Positions 47,065-55,587 of a stretch of DNA of 64,000 nucleotides are shown here, one piece after another (position 1 is the stretch's first letter; each line of letters begins with the position of its first letter). Position numbers and translations under genes: made by a program. The stretch comes from Cellulomonas sp. URHE0023. Its GTDB lineage: Bacteria; Actinomycetota; Actinomycetes; Actinomycetales; Cellulomonadaceae. The DNA is taken from contig NZ_JIAN01000005.1 of assembly GCF_000688475.1 (NCBI RefSeq), positions 1,550,001 to 1,614,000 on the forward strand. The letters run 5' to 3'. A model generated the notes under the pieces. The model was not told the DNA's origin. It did no database searches and saw only the letters and a program-made list of their open reading frames with translations.

Positions 47065-47145
47065 AAGAACCCACCCGCACGACGACCCGCTCGGACGCAC
47101 CGGTCCGGGGGGGCGGTCGGTCGTGCCCTGCACAAGGAGCCTCTG

Positions 47146-48540
47146 GTGAGAACACGAAAGACCTGGTTCGTCGTGCCTGCCGCGCTGGCGGTGGCCGCGT
47201 TGACCGCCTGCAGCGGCGGGTCCGGTGACGACGGGCCGACGGCCGCAGCCTCTGCACCCTCCGAGCTGTCCGGCACGGTCGAGTTCTGGCACTTCTTCAC
47301 CGACCGTGAGGCCGACGTCATCCAGTCGGTCGTCGACGACTTCGAGAAGGCCAACCCCGGAGTCACCGTCGATGTGAAGTCCGGCCAGGACGACCAGAAG
47401 ATGCGCCAGGCGATCTCGGCCGGCGAGGCCATCGACGTCGGCCTGTCCTACTCCACCGACCAGGTCGGGCCACTGTGCTCGTCGGGCGACTTTGCTGACC
47501 TGTCGAGCTTCATCGAGCGCGACAAGGTCGACCTGACGCAGATCCCCGACACCGTGCTCGGCTACACGTCGTACGACGGCGTGCGCTGCACGATGCCCGC
47601 GCTCGCGGACGTCTACGGCCTCTACTACAACACGGACCTGCTCGCTGCGGCCGGGTACAGCGAACCGCCGAAGACGCTGACGGAGCTGACGGACATGGCC
47701 GTCAAGCTCACCACGTTCAACGACGACGGCTCGATCAAGACGCTCGGCTTCATGCCGCTGCTCGGCTACTACGAGAACGCCGAGGCGCACTGGGCCCCGG
47801 CCGCGGACGCGCAGTGGCTCAACGACGACGGGACGTCGGCCATCGGCTCGTCGCCGGGCTGGAACGCGATCCTGGAGTGGCAGAAGGACCTGATCGACAA
47901 GCTGGGCGGCTACCAGAAGCTCGCCGACTTCCAAGCCGCCCTCGGGCAGGAGTTCTCGGCGGAGAACGACTTCCAGACCGGCAAGGTCGCCATGAACGTG
48001 GACGGCGAGTACCGCACCGCGTTCATCGCCGACCAGGCACCCGACCTGAGCTACGGCACGGCACCGATGCCGTCGGCGGAGGGCTACGAGGACAGCTACG
48101 GCGGGGGCTACATCACGGGCAACATCGTCGGCATCGGCAAGGGCGCCAAGAACCCCGAAGCCGGGTGGGCGCTCATCAAGTACCTGACGACCGACACCGA
48201 CGCGCAGGTCAAGCTCTCCAACGGCCTGAAGAACGCACCGACGATGCACGACGCGATCGCCTCGCCCGACCTCGAGGTCTCCGAGCAGTTCCGGACGTTC
48301 CTCGACATCTTCGAGAACCCGGCGTCGTCGACCACCCCGCCCAGCGGGATCGGCGCGGAGTACCAGACGATCTTCGGCACCCACACGGCCAAGTGGCAGC
48401 AGGGCGACGTCACGGACCTGCCGGGCATGCTGACGACCGTCGACGACGAGATCGACGCCGCCGTCCAGCTCCAGGCGGGCTTACGCACATGGCCTCGACG
48501 ATCCAACGCCGACGGAACAGGGCGGCGTTGCTGCTCCTGA
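47146..48540 (+). CDS. CUT1-type sugar ABC transporter substrate-binding lipoprotein
   Basis: 464 residues. Lipoprotein signal with Cys22 in AALTACSGG, then the solute-binding fold of the maltose/oligosaccharide class (GTVEFWHFFTDREADVIQSVVDDFEKANPGVTVDV, MPALADVYGLYYNTDLL, GGGYITGNIVGIGKGAKNPEAGWALIKYL). AAGGAG precedes the GTG. The end is odd: at codon 446 (48481-48483) a TTA stands where a single base change would give TGA. Seventeen unrelated residues rich in Arg and Cys then run into the next gene by 52 bases. The normal end was probably ...VQLQAG. The ligand is likely a beta-linked disaccharide. Confidence 0.92.
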   Translation: MRTRKTWFVVPAALAVAALTACSGGSGDDGPTAAASAPSELSGTVEFWHFFTDREADVIQSVVDDFEKANPGVTVDVKSGQDDQKMRQAISAGEAIDVGLSYSTDQVGPLCSSGDFADLSSFIERDKVDLTQIPDTVLGYTSYDGVRCTMPALADVYGLYYNTDLLAAAGYSEPPKTLTELTDMAVKLTTFNDDGSIKTLGFMPLLGYYENAEAHWAPAADAQWLNDDGTSAIGSSPGWNAILEWQKDLIDKLGGYQKLADFQAALGQEFSAENDFQTGKVAMNVDGEYRTAFIADQAPDLSYGTAPMPSAEGYEDSYGGGYITGNIVGIGKGAKNPEAGWALIKYLTTDTDAQVKLSNGLKNAPTMHDAIASPDLEVSEQFRTFLDIFENPASSTTPPSGIGAEYQTIFGTHTAKWQQGDVTDLPGMLTTVDDEIDAAVQLQAGLRTWPRRSNADGTGRRCCS

Positions 48541-49424
48541 CCCCGGCACTGCTCGGCATGATGGTGTTCTTCGTCTTCCCGCTGGTCATGACGGTCTTCT
48601 ACTCGTTCACGGCGTTCGACCTGTCGAACCCGCCACGGTGGAACGACTTCGCCAACTGGAAGTTCCTGGTCAGCGGTGACCCGCTGATCGGCACGGCGAC
48701 CCGCAACACGCTGTGGTTCGTCGCGATCCTCGTGCCGGCCCGGATCGTCGGGGCCCTGTTCGTCGGCTGGGTGCTCACGCGGGCCCGGCGCTCGTCGGGT
48801 GCCCTGCGCACCCTCTACTACCTGCCGGCTCTGATCCCGCCGGTGGCGGCGACGATCGCGTTCGTCTTCGTGTTCAACCCCGCCACCGGGCCCGTGAACC
48901 AGATGCTCGGCTGGTTCGGCATCGACGGGCCCGGCTGGTTCACCGACCCGGCCTGGGCCAAGCCGTCGCTGGTACTCCTGGGGCTGTGGGTGCTGGGCGA
49001 CATCATGGTGATCTTCCTGGCCAGCCTGCTGGACGTGCCGACCGAGCAGTACGAGGCCGCCGAGCTGGACGGTGCGAGCACGCGTCAGCAGTTCCGGTTC
49101 GTCACCGTGCCCAACATGGCGCCCGTCCTGCTGTTCGCGCTGATCACCGGCATCATCGGTGCGCTGCAGTACTTCACCGAGCCGGCTGTGGCCTCGTCGA
49201 CCGCGATGGGCAAGTCGATGGTCGGGCAAGGCGCCTCGAGCACGCTCGGCTGGCCCGACCAGTCGACGCTCACCTACGGGCAGCTGCTGTACTCCAAGGC
49301 GTTCGGCGCCAACCTCATGGGGTACGCGTCCGCCATGGCGGTCGTCCTGTTCGTCGTCGCGGCGCTCGTCATGGCGGTCCTGCTGCGCCGCTTCCGGTCG
49401 TTCACGCCGGACGTGGCCAGTTGA
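48489..49424 (+). CDS. Sugar ABC transporter permease 1 (CUT1)
   Basis: 311 residues, six membrane helices, MalF-like. The cytoplasmic coupling loop EAAxxDGA-x13-P is EQYEAAELDGASTRQQFRFVTVPNM. Starts inside the 3' extension of the binding-protein gene in another frame. The ribosome site is poor, so translation may depend on coupling. It pairs with the next permease. No ATP-binding subunit is encoded here; a shared MsiK-type ATPase elsewhere is expected, as for other actinobacterial CUT1 systems. Confidence 0.93.
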   Translation: MASTIQRRRNRAALLLLTPALLGMMVFFVFPLVMTVFYSFTAFDLSNPPRWNDFANWKFLVSGDPLIGTATRNTLWFVAILVPARIVGALFVGWVLTRARRSSGALRTLYYLPALIPPVAATIAFVFVFNPATGPVNQMLGWFGIDGPGWFTDPAWAKPSLVLLGLWVLGDIMVIFLASLLDVPTEQYEAAELDGASTRQQFRFVTVPNMAPVLLFALITGIIGALQYFTEPAVASSTAMGKSMVGQGASSTLGWPDQSTLTYGQLLYSKAFGANLMGYASAMAVVLFVVAALVMAVLLRRFRSFTPDVAS

Positions 49425-50254
49425 ACCGCCGCCGTTCGACCACGCTGGTCTGGGTGGCGGACCACGCGGTCTTCGTCGCGCTGGCACTCATGTTCCTGGC
49501 GCCGTTCGCGTTCATCCTGCTCACCTCGGTCATGTCGCCGGAGCAGGCCGGGACGTCGTTCAGCTGGCCCACGTCGTTCCACTGGGACAACTACGCCGAG
49601 GTGTTCGAGCGGCTCCCGATGCTCAAGTACACGGGCAACTCGCTCCTGTACGCGATCCTGGCGACGGCGTTCATGCTGCTCTCGTCGATCCCCGCGGCCT
49701 ACGCCATGGCCCGGATCCAGTTCCGCGGCTCGGGCCTGCTGCTCGTGGCCGTGATCGGCATGATGCTGCTCCCGCCGCAGGTCACGAGCGTCCCGCTGTA
49801 CGTCATGTGGTCCAAGGTGGGACTGACCGGGTCGCTGTGGCCCTTGATCCTGCCGAACCTGCTGGGCGACGCGTTCTCGATCTTCCTGCTGCGGCAGTTC
49901 TTCCTCACGATCCCCAGGGAGTACTCCGAGGCGGCCCGCCTGGACGGGTGCGGCGAGCTGCGCACCCTGTTGCGCGTGATCGTGCCGATGGCCAAGCCCG
50001 GCATCGCGGCGACGGCCATCTTCATGTTCTTCGCGTCCTGGAACGACTACTACGGGCCGCTGCTCTACACGTCCGAGAACGAGTCGGCCTGGCCCGTCTC
50101 CTACGCGCTCGCGCAGTTCCGCGGCGCCCACTCGGTCGACTGGAACCTCACGATGGCGGCCACCGTGATCGCGATGATCCCCGTGCTGATCATCTTCTTC
50201 CTCGCGCAGCGCATCTTCGTGCAGGGCGTCACGCTGACCGGGGTCAAGGGATGA
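49421..50254 (+). CDS. Sugar ABC transporter permease 2 (CUT1)
   Basis: 277 residues, six membrane helices, MalG-like, with coupling loop REYSEAARLDGCGELRTLLRVIVPMAKPG. The TTG start overlaps the stop of permease 1 (TTGA); no ATG lies near and the N-terminal NRRRSTTLVWVADHAVFVALALMFLAPFAF matches relatives. The glycosidase gene follows with an ATGA overlap. Confidence 0.92.
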   Translation: MNRRRSTTLVWVADHAVFVALALMFLAPFAFILLTSVMSPEQAGTSFSWPTSFHWDNYAEVFERLPMLKYTGNSLLYAILATAFMLLSSIPAAYAMARIQFRGSGLLLVAVIGMMLLPPQVTSVPLYVMWSKVGLTGSLWPLILPNLLGDAFSIFLLRQFFLTIPREYSEAARLDGCGELRTLLRVIVPMAKPGIAATAIFMFFASWNDYYGPLLYTSENESAWPVSYALAQFRGAHSVDWNLTMAATVIAMIPVLIIFFLAQRIFVQGVTLTGVKG

Positions 50255-51516
50255 AGCTCACCGTCCTCGGTGGAGGATCCACCTACACGCCCGAGCTCGT
50301 GGACGGGTTCGCGCGGCTGCGGTCGCTGCTCCCGCTCACCGAGCTGTGCCTCGTGGACCCGGCGGCCGATCGGCTCGCGCTGGTCGCCGGGGTCTCGCGG
50401 CGGATGTTCGCGAGGTACGGGTACGAGGTCAAGGTCACGGCCACGTCGGACGTCGTCTCCGGCGTCTCCGACGCCTCCGCCGTGCTGTTCCAGCTGCGGG
50501 TGGGCGGGCAGGCCGCCCGGCACACGGACGAGACGTTCCCGCATGCATGCGGGTGCATCGGCCAGGAGACCACCGGTCCGGGCGGGCTGGCCAAGGCGCT
50601 GCGGACGGTTCCCGTGGTGCTGTCGTTGGCTTCGCTCGTGCGCCGGTACGCACGGCCGGACGCGTGGATCGTCGACTTCACCAACCCGGTCGGGATCGTG
50701 ACCCGGGCGCTGCTCGCAGAGGGGCACCGAGCCGTCGGGCTGTGCAACGTCGCGATCGGCTTCCAACGGCGGTTCGCGACGATGCTCGACGTCGACCCGT
50801 CGGCCGTCGCCCTGGATCACGTCGGGCTCAACCACCTGACCTGGGTGCGGGGAGCGTCCGTGGACGGTGTCGACCGGCTGCCTGGCCTGCTGTCCGCGCG
50901 CCTGAACGAGATCGCCGACGAGGTCGAGCTGCCCGCGTCCCTGGTCGCGCTGCTGGGCGTCGTGCCGTCCTACTACCTGCGGTACTACTACGCGCACGAC
51001 GTCGTCCTGGCCGAGCAGACCGCGCGCGGGGCCGTGAGCCGCGCGCAGGCCGTGACCGCGGTCGAGGACGAGCTCCTCGCGCTGTACGCGGACCCGTCGG
51101 TGGACACGAAGCCCGCGGCGTTGGAACGGCGTGGCGGTGCCTTCTACTCCGAGGCCGCCGTCGACCTGCTCGCGTCGCTCACTGCCGACCGCGGCGACGT
51201 GCAGGTGGTCAACGTCCGCAACGACGGGACGCTGCCCTTCCTGCCGGACGACCACGTGGTCGAGGTCCCGGCGACCATCTCGGCGTCGGGCATCGCACCG
51301 TTGGCGGCGGCGCCGCTTCCCGATGACCTCGCGGGGCTCGTCTCGCACGTCGCCGGGTACGAGCGGCTGGCCCTCGATGCAGCCGTGCACGGCGGCCGGC
51401 AGCGGGTGGAGCGCGCTCTGCTCGCGCACCCGCTGGTGGGTCAGCACGACCGCGCGTCGCGGCTGACCGACCTCTTGCTCGCGGAGAACCGCCAACACCT
51501 CGCGTGGGCTCGGTGA
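50251..51516 (+). CDS. GH4 family 6-phospho-beta-glucosidase-like enzyme
   Basis: 421 residues. GH4 enzymes cleave glycosides by an NAD- and metal-dependent redox mechanism, usually on 6-phosphorylated sugars. Rossmann start KLTVLGGGSTYTPELVDGF, LCLVDPAADR, IGQETTGPGG, the DFTNPVGIVT motif, the metal ligands Cys165 (GLCNVAIG) and His195 (VGLNHLTW), and Tyr-rich YYLRYYYAHD. All key residues are present. It overlaps both neighbours by four bases. The kinase that follows may provide the phosphorylated substrate, since an ABC importer brings sugars in unphosphorylated. Confidence 0.92.
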   Translation: MKLTVLGGGSTYTPELVDGFARLRSLLPLTELCLVDPAADRLALVAGVSRRMFARYGYEVKVTATSDVVSGVSDASAVLFQLRVGGQAARHTDETFPHACGCIGQETTGPGGLAKALRTVPVVLSLASLVRRYARPDAWIVDFTNPVGIVTRALLAEGHRAVGLCNVAIGFQRRFATMLDVDPSAVALDHVGLNHLTWVRGASVDGVDRLPGLLSARLNEIADEVELPASLVALLGVVPSYYLRYYYAHDVVLAEQTARGAVSRAQAVTAVEDELLALYADPSVDTKPAALERRGGAFYSEAAVDLLASLTADRGDVQVVNVRNDGTLPFLPDDHVVEVPATISASGIAPLAAAPLPDDLAGLVSHVAGYERLALDAAVHGGRQRVERALLAHPLVGQHDRASRLTDLLLAENRQHLAWAR

Positions 51517-52511
51517 GCCTCCTCATCGCCGTCGACGGCGGCGGCAGCAAGACCGACGTGCTGGTCCTGGAGACCGACGGGACGGTGCGCGCGCACAGGC
51601 GCGGTCCGGGCTCGTGCCCGCAGGTCATCGGGGTGCAGCCGGCGCTCGACGTCATCGACGGGCTGGTCCGGTCTGCGCTGGGCGACCGCCGGGACGTCGC
51701 ACGCGTCGGCATCTACCTGTCGGGGCTCGACCTGCCGGTCGAGATCGCCACGTTCACGGACGCCCTGCGCTCCGTTCCGTGGTTCACGCCCGGGTCGGCG
51801 GTGGTCGACAACGACACGTTCGCACTCTTGCGGGCCGGGACCGCCTCCCACGAGGCGGTCGTCGTGGTGTGCGGTACCGGGATCAACTGCGTGGGCCGCC
51901 GGTCCGACGGTGCCACGGCGCGCTTCCCCGCTCTGGGCCGCATCTCGGGCGACTGGGGTGGTGGCTTCGAGCTCGGCGAGCAGGCGATCTGGCACGCGGC
52001 GCGATCCCTCGACGGTCGCGGGCGTGCCACCGCGCTCACGCAGCTCGTGCCCGAGGCCCTCGGCGGCGCGTCAATGGCTGCGGTCATCGAGGACCTGCAC
52101 TTCGGGGTGATCGACCACGACGACGTCGCGGCGCTCGCGCCCACGGTGCTGGCGGCGGCGGCGCGCGGTGACAGGGTCGCGGCGGAGATCGTCGAACGGC
52201 AGGCCGAGGAGGTTGCGGCACTCGCCCTGGCCGCGCTGCGCCGGCTCGACCTCTCCACCAGCGCCGTGCCGGTCGTGCTCGGCGGTGGCGTGCTCGCAGC
52301 GCGCGACCCGGGGCTGACTGAGGCGATCCGTACCCAGATCGCGCTGGGCGCACCGAGGGCTCGAGTCACGTTCGTGAGCGAGCGACCGGTCCTCGGCGCC
52401 GCGTTCCTCGTGCTCGAGGCGCACGGCTCACCGCCCGAGGCGATCGAGCGCGCCCGTTCGACGGTGGAATCGGCGGCGGCCAGGTGGACCGGATCAGGCG
52501 CGTCGGTGTGA
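51513..52511 (+). CDS. BadF/BadG-type sugar kinase (N-acetylglucosamine kinase-like)
   Basis: 332 residues, ASKHA fold. Phosphate 1 loop IAVDGGGSKTDVLVLE, phosphate 2 loop VVCGTGINCVGR, RISGDWGGGFELGEQA, and an adenosine motif VVLGGGVLAARD. The GTG at 51513 overlaps the GH4 stop (GTGA). Family members phosphorylate glucosamine-type sugars or glucose. In this operon it could phosphorylate the imported disaccharide before GH4, or the monosaccharide released afterwards. Its last 18 bases overlap radA tail to tail. Confidence 0.88.
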   Translation: MSLLIAVDGGGSKTDVLVLETDGTVRAHRRGPGSCPQVIGVQPALDVIDGLVRSALGDRRDVARVGIYLSGLDLPVEIATFTDALRSVPWFTPGSAVVDNDTFALLRAGTASHEAVVVVCGTGINCVGRRSDGATARFPALGRISGDWGGGFELGEQAIWHAARSLDGRGRATALTQLVPEALGGASMAAVIEDLHFGVIDHDDVAALAPTVLAAAARGDRVAAEIVERQAEEVAALALAALRRLDLSTSAVPVVLGGGVLAARDPGLTEAIRTQIALGAPRARVTFVSERPVLGAAFLVLEAHGSPPEAIERARSTVESAAARWTGSGASV

Positions 52512-53918
52512 GCTCGTGTCGTCGGTTGCCAGGCCCGCGTTGAGGACAGCCTCCCCGAGGTCGGCGGCCGTGATGATCGTCAGCCCCGGCGGCGGGGCTG
52601 CGCCGTCGAGTGCACCGGCCGGCACGATGGCCCGCGTGAACCCGAGCCGTGCGGCCTCGGCGAGGCGCCGCCCGACGCCGGAGACGGTCCGGATCTCGCC
52701 GGCCAGACCGACCTCGCCGACCGCCACCAGGCCTCGCGGCAGGGGCACGTTCTCTCGTGAGCTGACCGCGGCCAGGGCGAGGGCCAGATCGGCGGCGGGC
52801 TCGATCACCCGGGCGCCGCCGATCGTCGAGACGTAGACGTCCTGGTCGGCCAGCCGTACACCGAGCCTTCGCTGCAGCACCGCCAGCACCATGGCCAGGC
52901 GGCTGCTGTCCACGCCGCTCGTGGTGCGCCGGGGGTTGGGCACGGAGCTCAGCGCCACCAACGACTGCACCTCGGCGACCAGCGGCCGCCGACCCTCCAG
53001 CGTCACCGTCAGGCACGTGCCCGGCACAGGGTGCGCCGCTTGCGAGATGAACAGACCGGAGGGGTCGGTCAGGCCGACGATGCCCGTCTCGGACAGGTCG
53101 AAGCAGCCGACCTCGTCGGTGGGGCCGTAGCGGTTCTTGGTGGCCCGCAGCATGCGCAGGCGCGAGTGCCGGTCGCCCTCGAACTGGCAGACGACGTCCA
53201 CCAGGTGCTCGAGCGTGCGCGGGCCGGCGACCGAGCCGTCCTTGGTGACGTGGCCGATGAGGACGACCGGCATGTCGCGCGCCTTGGCCGCCTGGATGAC
53301 CGCGGCGCTCACCTCGCGCACCTGCGACACCCCGCCCGCGGTGCCGTCCACCTGCGCGGACGCGATGGTCTGGACGCTGTCCACGACCAGGAGGTCGGGA
53401 TCCTGCTGCTCGATGTGCCCGAGGACGGTGGCCAGGTCGGTCTCCGAGACAAGCATCAGCGTGGGGGCGAGCGCCTGGATGCGACCGGCCCGCAGGCGTA
53501 CCTGCGCAGCAGACTCCTCACCGGTGACGTAGAGGACGCGACGCCCGGAGCGGGCCGCGCGGGCGGCGACGTCGAGCAGCAGGGTCGACTTGCCGACGCC
53601 CGGCTCGCCCGCGAGCAGCACCACCGCACCGGGAACGATGCCGCCACCGAGAACGCGGTCGAGCTCGTCGACGCCCGTGGACTGCGCTCGTGCGGTCTCG
53701 ACGTCGATCTGGTCGATGGGCAGGGCCGTGGACCTCGTCGGGGCCGTGGCGACCGTCTTGGGTGCGCCGCCGCCCGGTCCCGTGTCCTCCAGCACAGAGC
53801 CCCACGTCTGGCACTCGCCGCAGCGACCGACCCACTTGGTCGCGGACCAGCCGCACTCGGAGCAGCGGAACCCGGGCCTGGTGGATCGATCGGGGCGCTT
53901 GACGCTGGTCGAGGTCAC
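52494..53918 (-). CDS. radA: DNA repair/recombination helicase RadA
   Basis: 474 residues. RadA promotes branch migration in homologous recombination. N-terminal zinc finger with Cys19, 22, 33 and 36 (FRCSECGWSATKWVGRCGEC), RecA-like ATPase with GEPGVGKST at about 104-112 and LLVVDSVQT, the RadA-specific KNRYG motif, and a C-terminal Lon-like domain. The GTG at 53918 is chosen because TAGCGT lies exactly seven bases upstream. Its tail overlaps the sugar kinase by 18 bases. In relatives the next gene is disA. Confidence 0.97.
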   Translation of the reverse strand: MTSTSVKRPDRSTRPGFRCSECGWSATKWVGRCGECQTWGSVLEDTGPGGGAPKTVATAPTRSTALPIDQIDVETARAQSTGVDELDRVLGGGIVPGAVVLLAGEPGVGKSTLLLDVAARAARSGRRVLYVTGEESAAQVRLRAGRIQALAPTLMLVSETDLATVLGHIEQQDPDLLVVDSVQTIASAQVDGTAGGVSQVREVSAAVIQAAKARDMPVVLIGHVTKDGSVAGPRTLEHLVDVVCQFEGDRHSRLRMLRATKNRYGPTDEVGCFDLSETGIVGLTDPSGLFISQAAHPVPGTCLTVTLEGRRPLVAEVQSLVALSSVPNPRRTTSGVDSSRLAMVLAVLQRRLGVRLADQDVYVSTIGGARVIEPAADLALALAAVSSRENVPLPRGLVAVGEVGLAGEIRTVSGVGRRLAEAARLGFTRAIVPAGALDGAAPPPGLTIITAADLGEAVLNAGLATDDTSSHRRA

Positions 53919-53925
53919 GGGCACG

Positions 53926-53931
53926 ACGCTA
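53926..53931 (-). promoter_or_regulatory. -10 box TAGCGT for leaderless radA
   Basis: On the minus strand TAGCGT, seven bases, then the GTG at 53918. Confidence 0.6.
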
Positions 53932-53994
53932 GACGGAGGTACTGACACGGGCGTCCGGCGCGCCAACGGTGACCGGCAGATCCTTGTGCAGAAC

Positions 53995-54028
53995 TGAACG
54001 CAGGTTTAGCATGGTGAACATGCGTTCA
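53995..54028. promoter_or_regulatory. Operator candidate spanning the start of the TetR gene
   Basis: TGAACGCA (53995-54002) and TGCGTTCA (54021-54028) form an inverted repeat with an 18-base spacer holding the -10 box TAGCAT. The right arm lies in the first codons, so a bound repressor would block a leaderless start directly. Confidence 0.6.
54007..54012 (+). promoter_or_regulatory. -10 box TAGCAT for leaderless TetR gene
   Basis: TAGCAT, seven bases, then the ATG at 54020. Confidence 0.6.
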
Positions 54029-54664
54029 ACCGACGACCTGACCGCCCGTGCCCGCATCAGGGACGCGGCCGTTGCGCGGTTCGGGCGCGACGGCTTCGGC
54101 GTGGGAGTGCGCCTGATCGCGGCCGACGCCGGAGTGAGCGCAGGACTCGTGATCCACCACTTCGGCTCCAAGGACGGGCTTCGCGCCGCGTGCGACGAGT
54201 TCGTGCTGGAGACGATCAGGCACGAGAAGTCCGACGCGATGGCGGACCAGTCGCCCGGCGAGGTCATCGGCCGGCTGGCCACGATCGACGCGTACGCGCC
54301 CCTGTTCGCCTACGTCGTGCAGAGCCTGATGGAGGGTGGAGCCCTCGCGGGCACGTTCGTCGACGGGCTGGTCGCCGACGCCGACGCGTACCTGGCGACC
54401 GGCGAGGAGGCAGGAACCGTCCGCCCGTCCGACGACCCGGCCGGACGGTCCCGGACCCTCGTCGCGACCCAGGTGGGGCTCATCGTCATGGCCCAGCTGG
54501 ACGCTGCGGCGGGCCGCGGTACGGCGCCGACCGAGGACCCCGCTACGGCGATGAAGGAGCTCTACGCCGGCACGGTGCTCGCGACCCTGGAGCTCTACAC
54601 GCACGGACTGTTCACGGACGGCGGCTATCTCAACGCCTATCGGGAGCTCAAGGAGAAGTCATGA
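54020..54664 (+). CDS. TetR-family regulator of an ABC exporter
   Basis: 214 residues. Helix-turn-helix [50 protein letters not shown], then a ligand domain with many Ala and Asp. ATG 54020 is used because TAGCAT lies seven bases upstream. It overlaps the ATPase gene by four bases (ATGA), so regulator and exporter are one operon. An inverted repeat surrounds the promoter, suggesting autoregulation released by an exported drug-like ligand. Confidence 0.9.
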   Translation: MRSTDDLTARARIRDAAVARFGRDGFGVGVRLIAADAGVSAGLVIHHFGSKDGLRAACDEFVLETIRHEKSDAMADQSPGEVIGRLATIDAYAPLFAYVVQSLMEGGALAGTFVDGLVADADAYLATGEEAGTVRPSDDPAGRSRTLVATQVGLIVMAQLDAAAGRGTAPTEDPATAMKELYAGTVLATLELYTHGLFTDGGYLNAYRELKEKS

Positions 54665-55587
54665 CCGACGCCATCCACATCCGCGGCCTGGTCAAGTCGT
54701 TCGGGCCCAAGCGTGCGCTCGACGAGTTCGATCTCAGCGTCGCCTCGGGCGAGGTGCACGGGTTCCTCGGCCCGAACGGCGCAGGCAAGTCGACGACCAT
54801 CCGCGTCCTGCTCGGGCTTCTGCGGGCCGACTCCGGCGACGTGAGCCTCCTCGGCGGGGACCCCTGGAAGGACTCCGTCTCCCTGCACCGACGGCTCGCC
54901 TACGTGCCCGGCGACGTGAACCTGTGGCCGAACCTGTCGGGCGGCGAGGCGATCGACGTGCTCGGGCGTCTGCGCGGGGGCCTCGACCCGTCGAGGAGGA
55001 ACGAGCTGATCGAGCGCTTCGAGCTCGACCCACGGGTCAAGGGCCGCGCCTACTCCAAGGGCAACCGCCAGAAGGTCGCGCTCGTCGCGGCGCTCGCCGC
55101 CGACACCGAGCTGTACCTCATGGACGAGCCGACCAGCGGTCTGGACCCGCTGATGGAGGCGGTGTTCCAGCAGGTCGTCCGCGAGATCGCCGACGAAGGG
55201 CGGACGGTGCTGCTGTCGAGCCACATCCTGGCTCAGGTCGAGGTGCTGTGCCGTCGCGTGACGATCATCCGGGCGGGCAAGGCGGTGCAGAGCGGGTCGC
55301 TCGAGGAGCTGCGCAGCCTGCGTCGGACCACCGTGACCGCTGCCCTGCGGGACACCGACGGTGCGATCGGCGCGCTGGAGGGCGCCGCCGGCGTGCACAA
55401 CCTGCAGCGGCACGACGGGCACCTGACGCTCGACATCGACACCCCGTCGCTGGGCGACGTGCTCGCGCGGCTGACCACGTTCGGTGTGCACTCCCTGACC
55501 GCCCACCCGCCGACGCTCGAGGACCTGTTCCTGCGCGAGTACAGCGACGAGCTGGCAACCCTGGGCGTGGTGGAGGGGTCGCGGTGA
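54661..55587 (+). CDS. ABC exporter ATP-binding protein
   Basis: 308 residues. Walker [11 protein letters not shown]-loop region [19 protein letters not shown], the signature region [34 protein letters not shown] (signature SKGNRQK in place of LSGGQ), and switch histidine SSHI. C-terminal 80 residues are the DrrA/CcmA-type extension. It overlaps both neighbours by four bases. Works with the 544-residue permease to export a lipophilic compound. Confidence 0.93.
   Translation: MTDAIHIRGLVKSFGPKRALDEFDLSVASGEVHGFLGPNGAGKSTTIRVLLGLLRADSGDVSLLGGDPWKDSVSLHRRLAYVPGDVNLWPNLSGGEAIDVLGRLRGGLDPSRRNELIERFELDPRVKGRAYSKGNRQKVALVAALAADTELYLMDEPTSGLDPLMEAVFQQVVREIADEGRTVLLSSHILAQVEVLCRRVTIIRAGKAVQSGSLEELRSLRRTTVTAALRDTDGAIGALEGAAGVHNLQRHDGHLTLDIDTPSLGDVLARLTTFGVHSLTAHPPTLEDLFLREYSDELATLGVVEGSR

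Noticed and set aside
45865-48384. 839-codon minus-strand open frame opposite the ROK and binding-protein genes
   Set aside because: It spans two good genes and their gap, has no recognisable motif, and is an antisense artefact.
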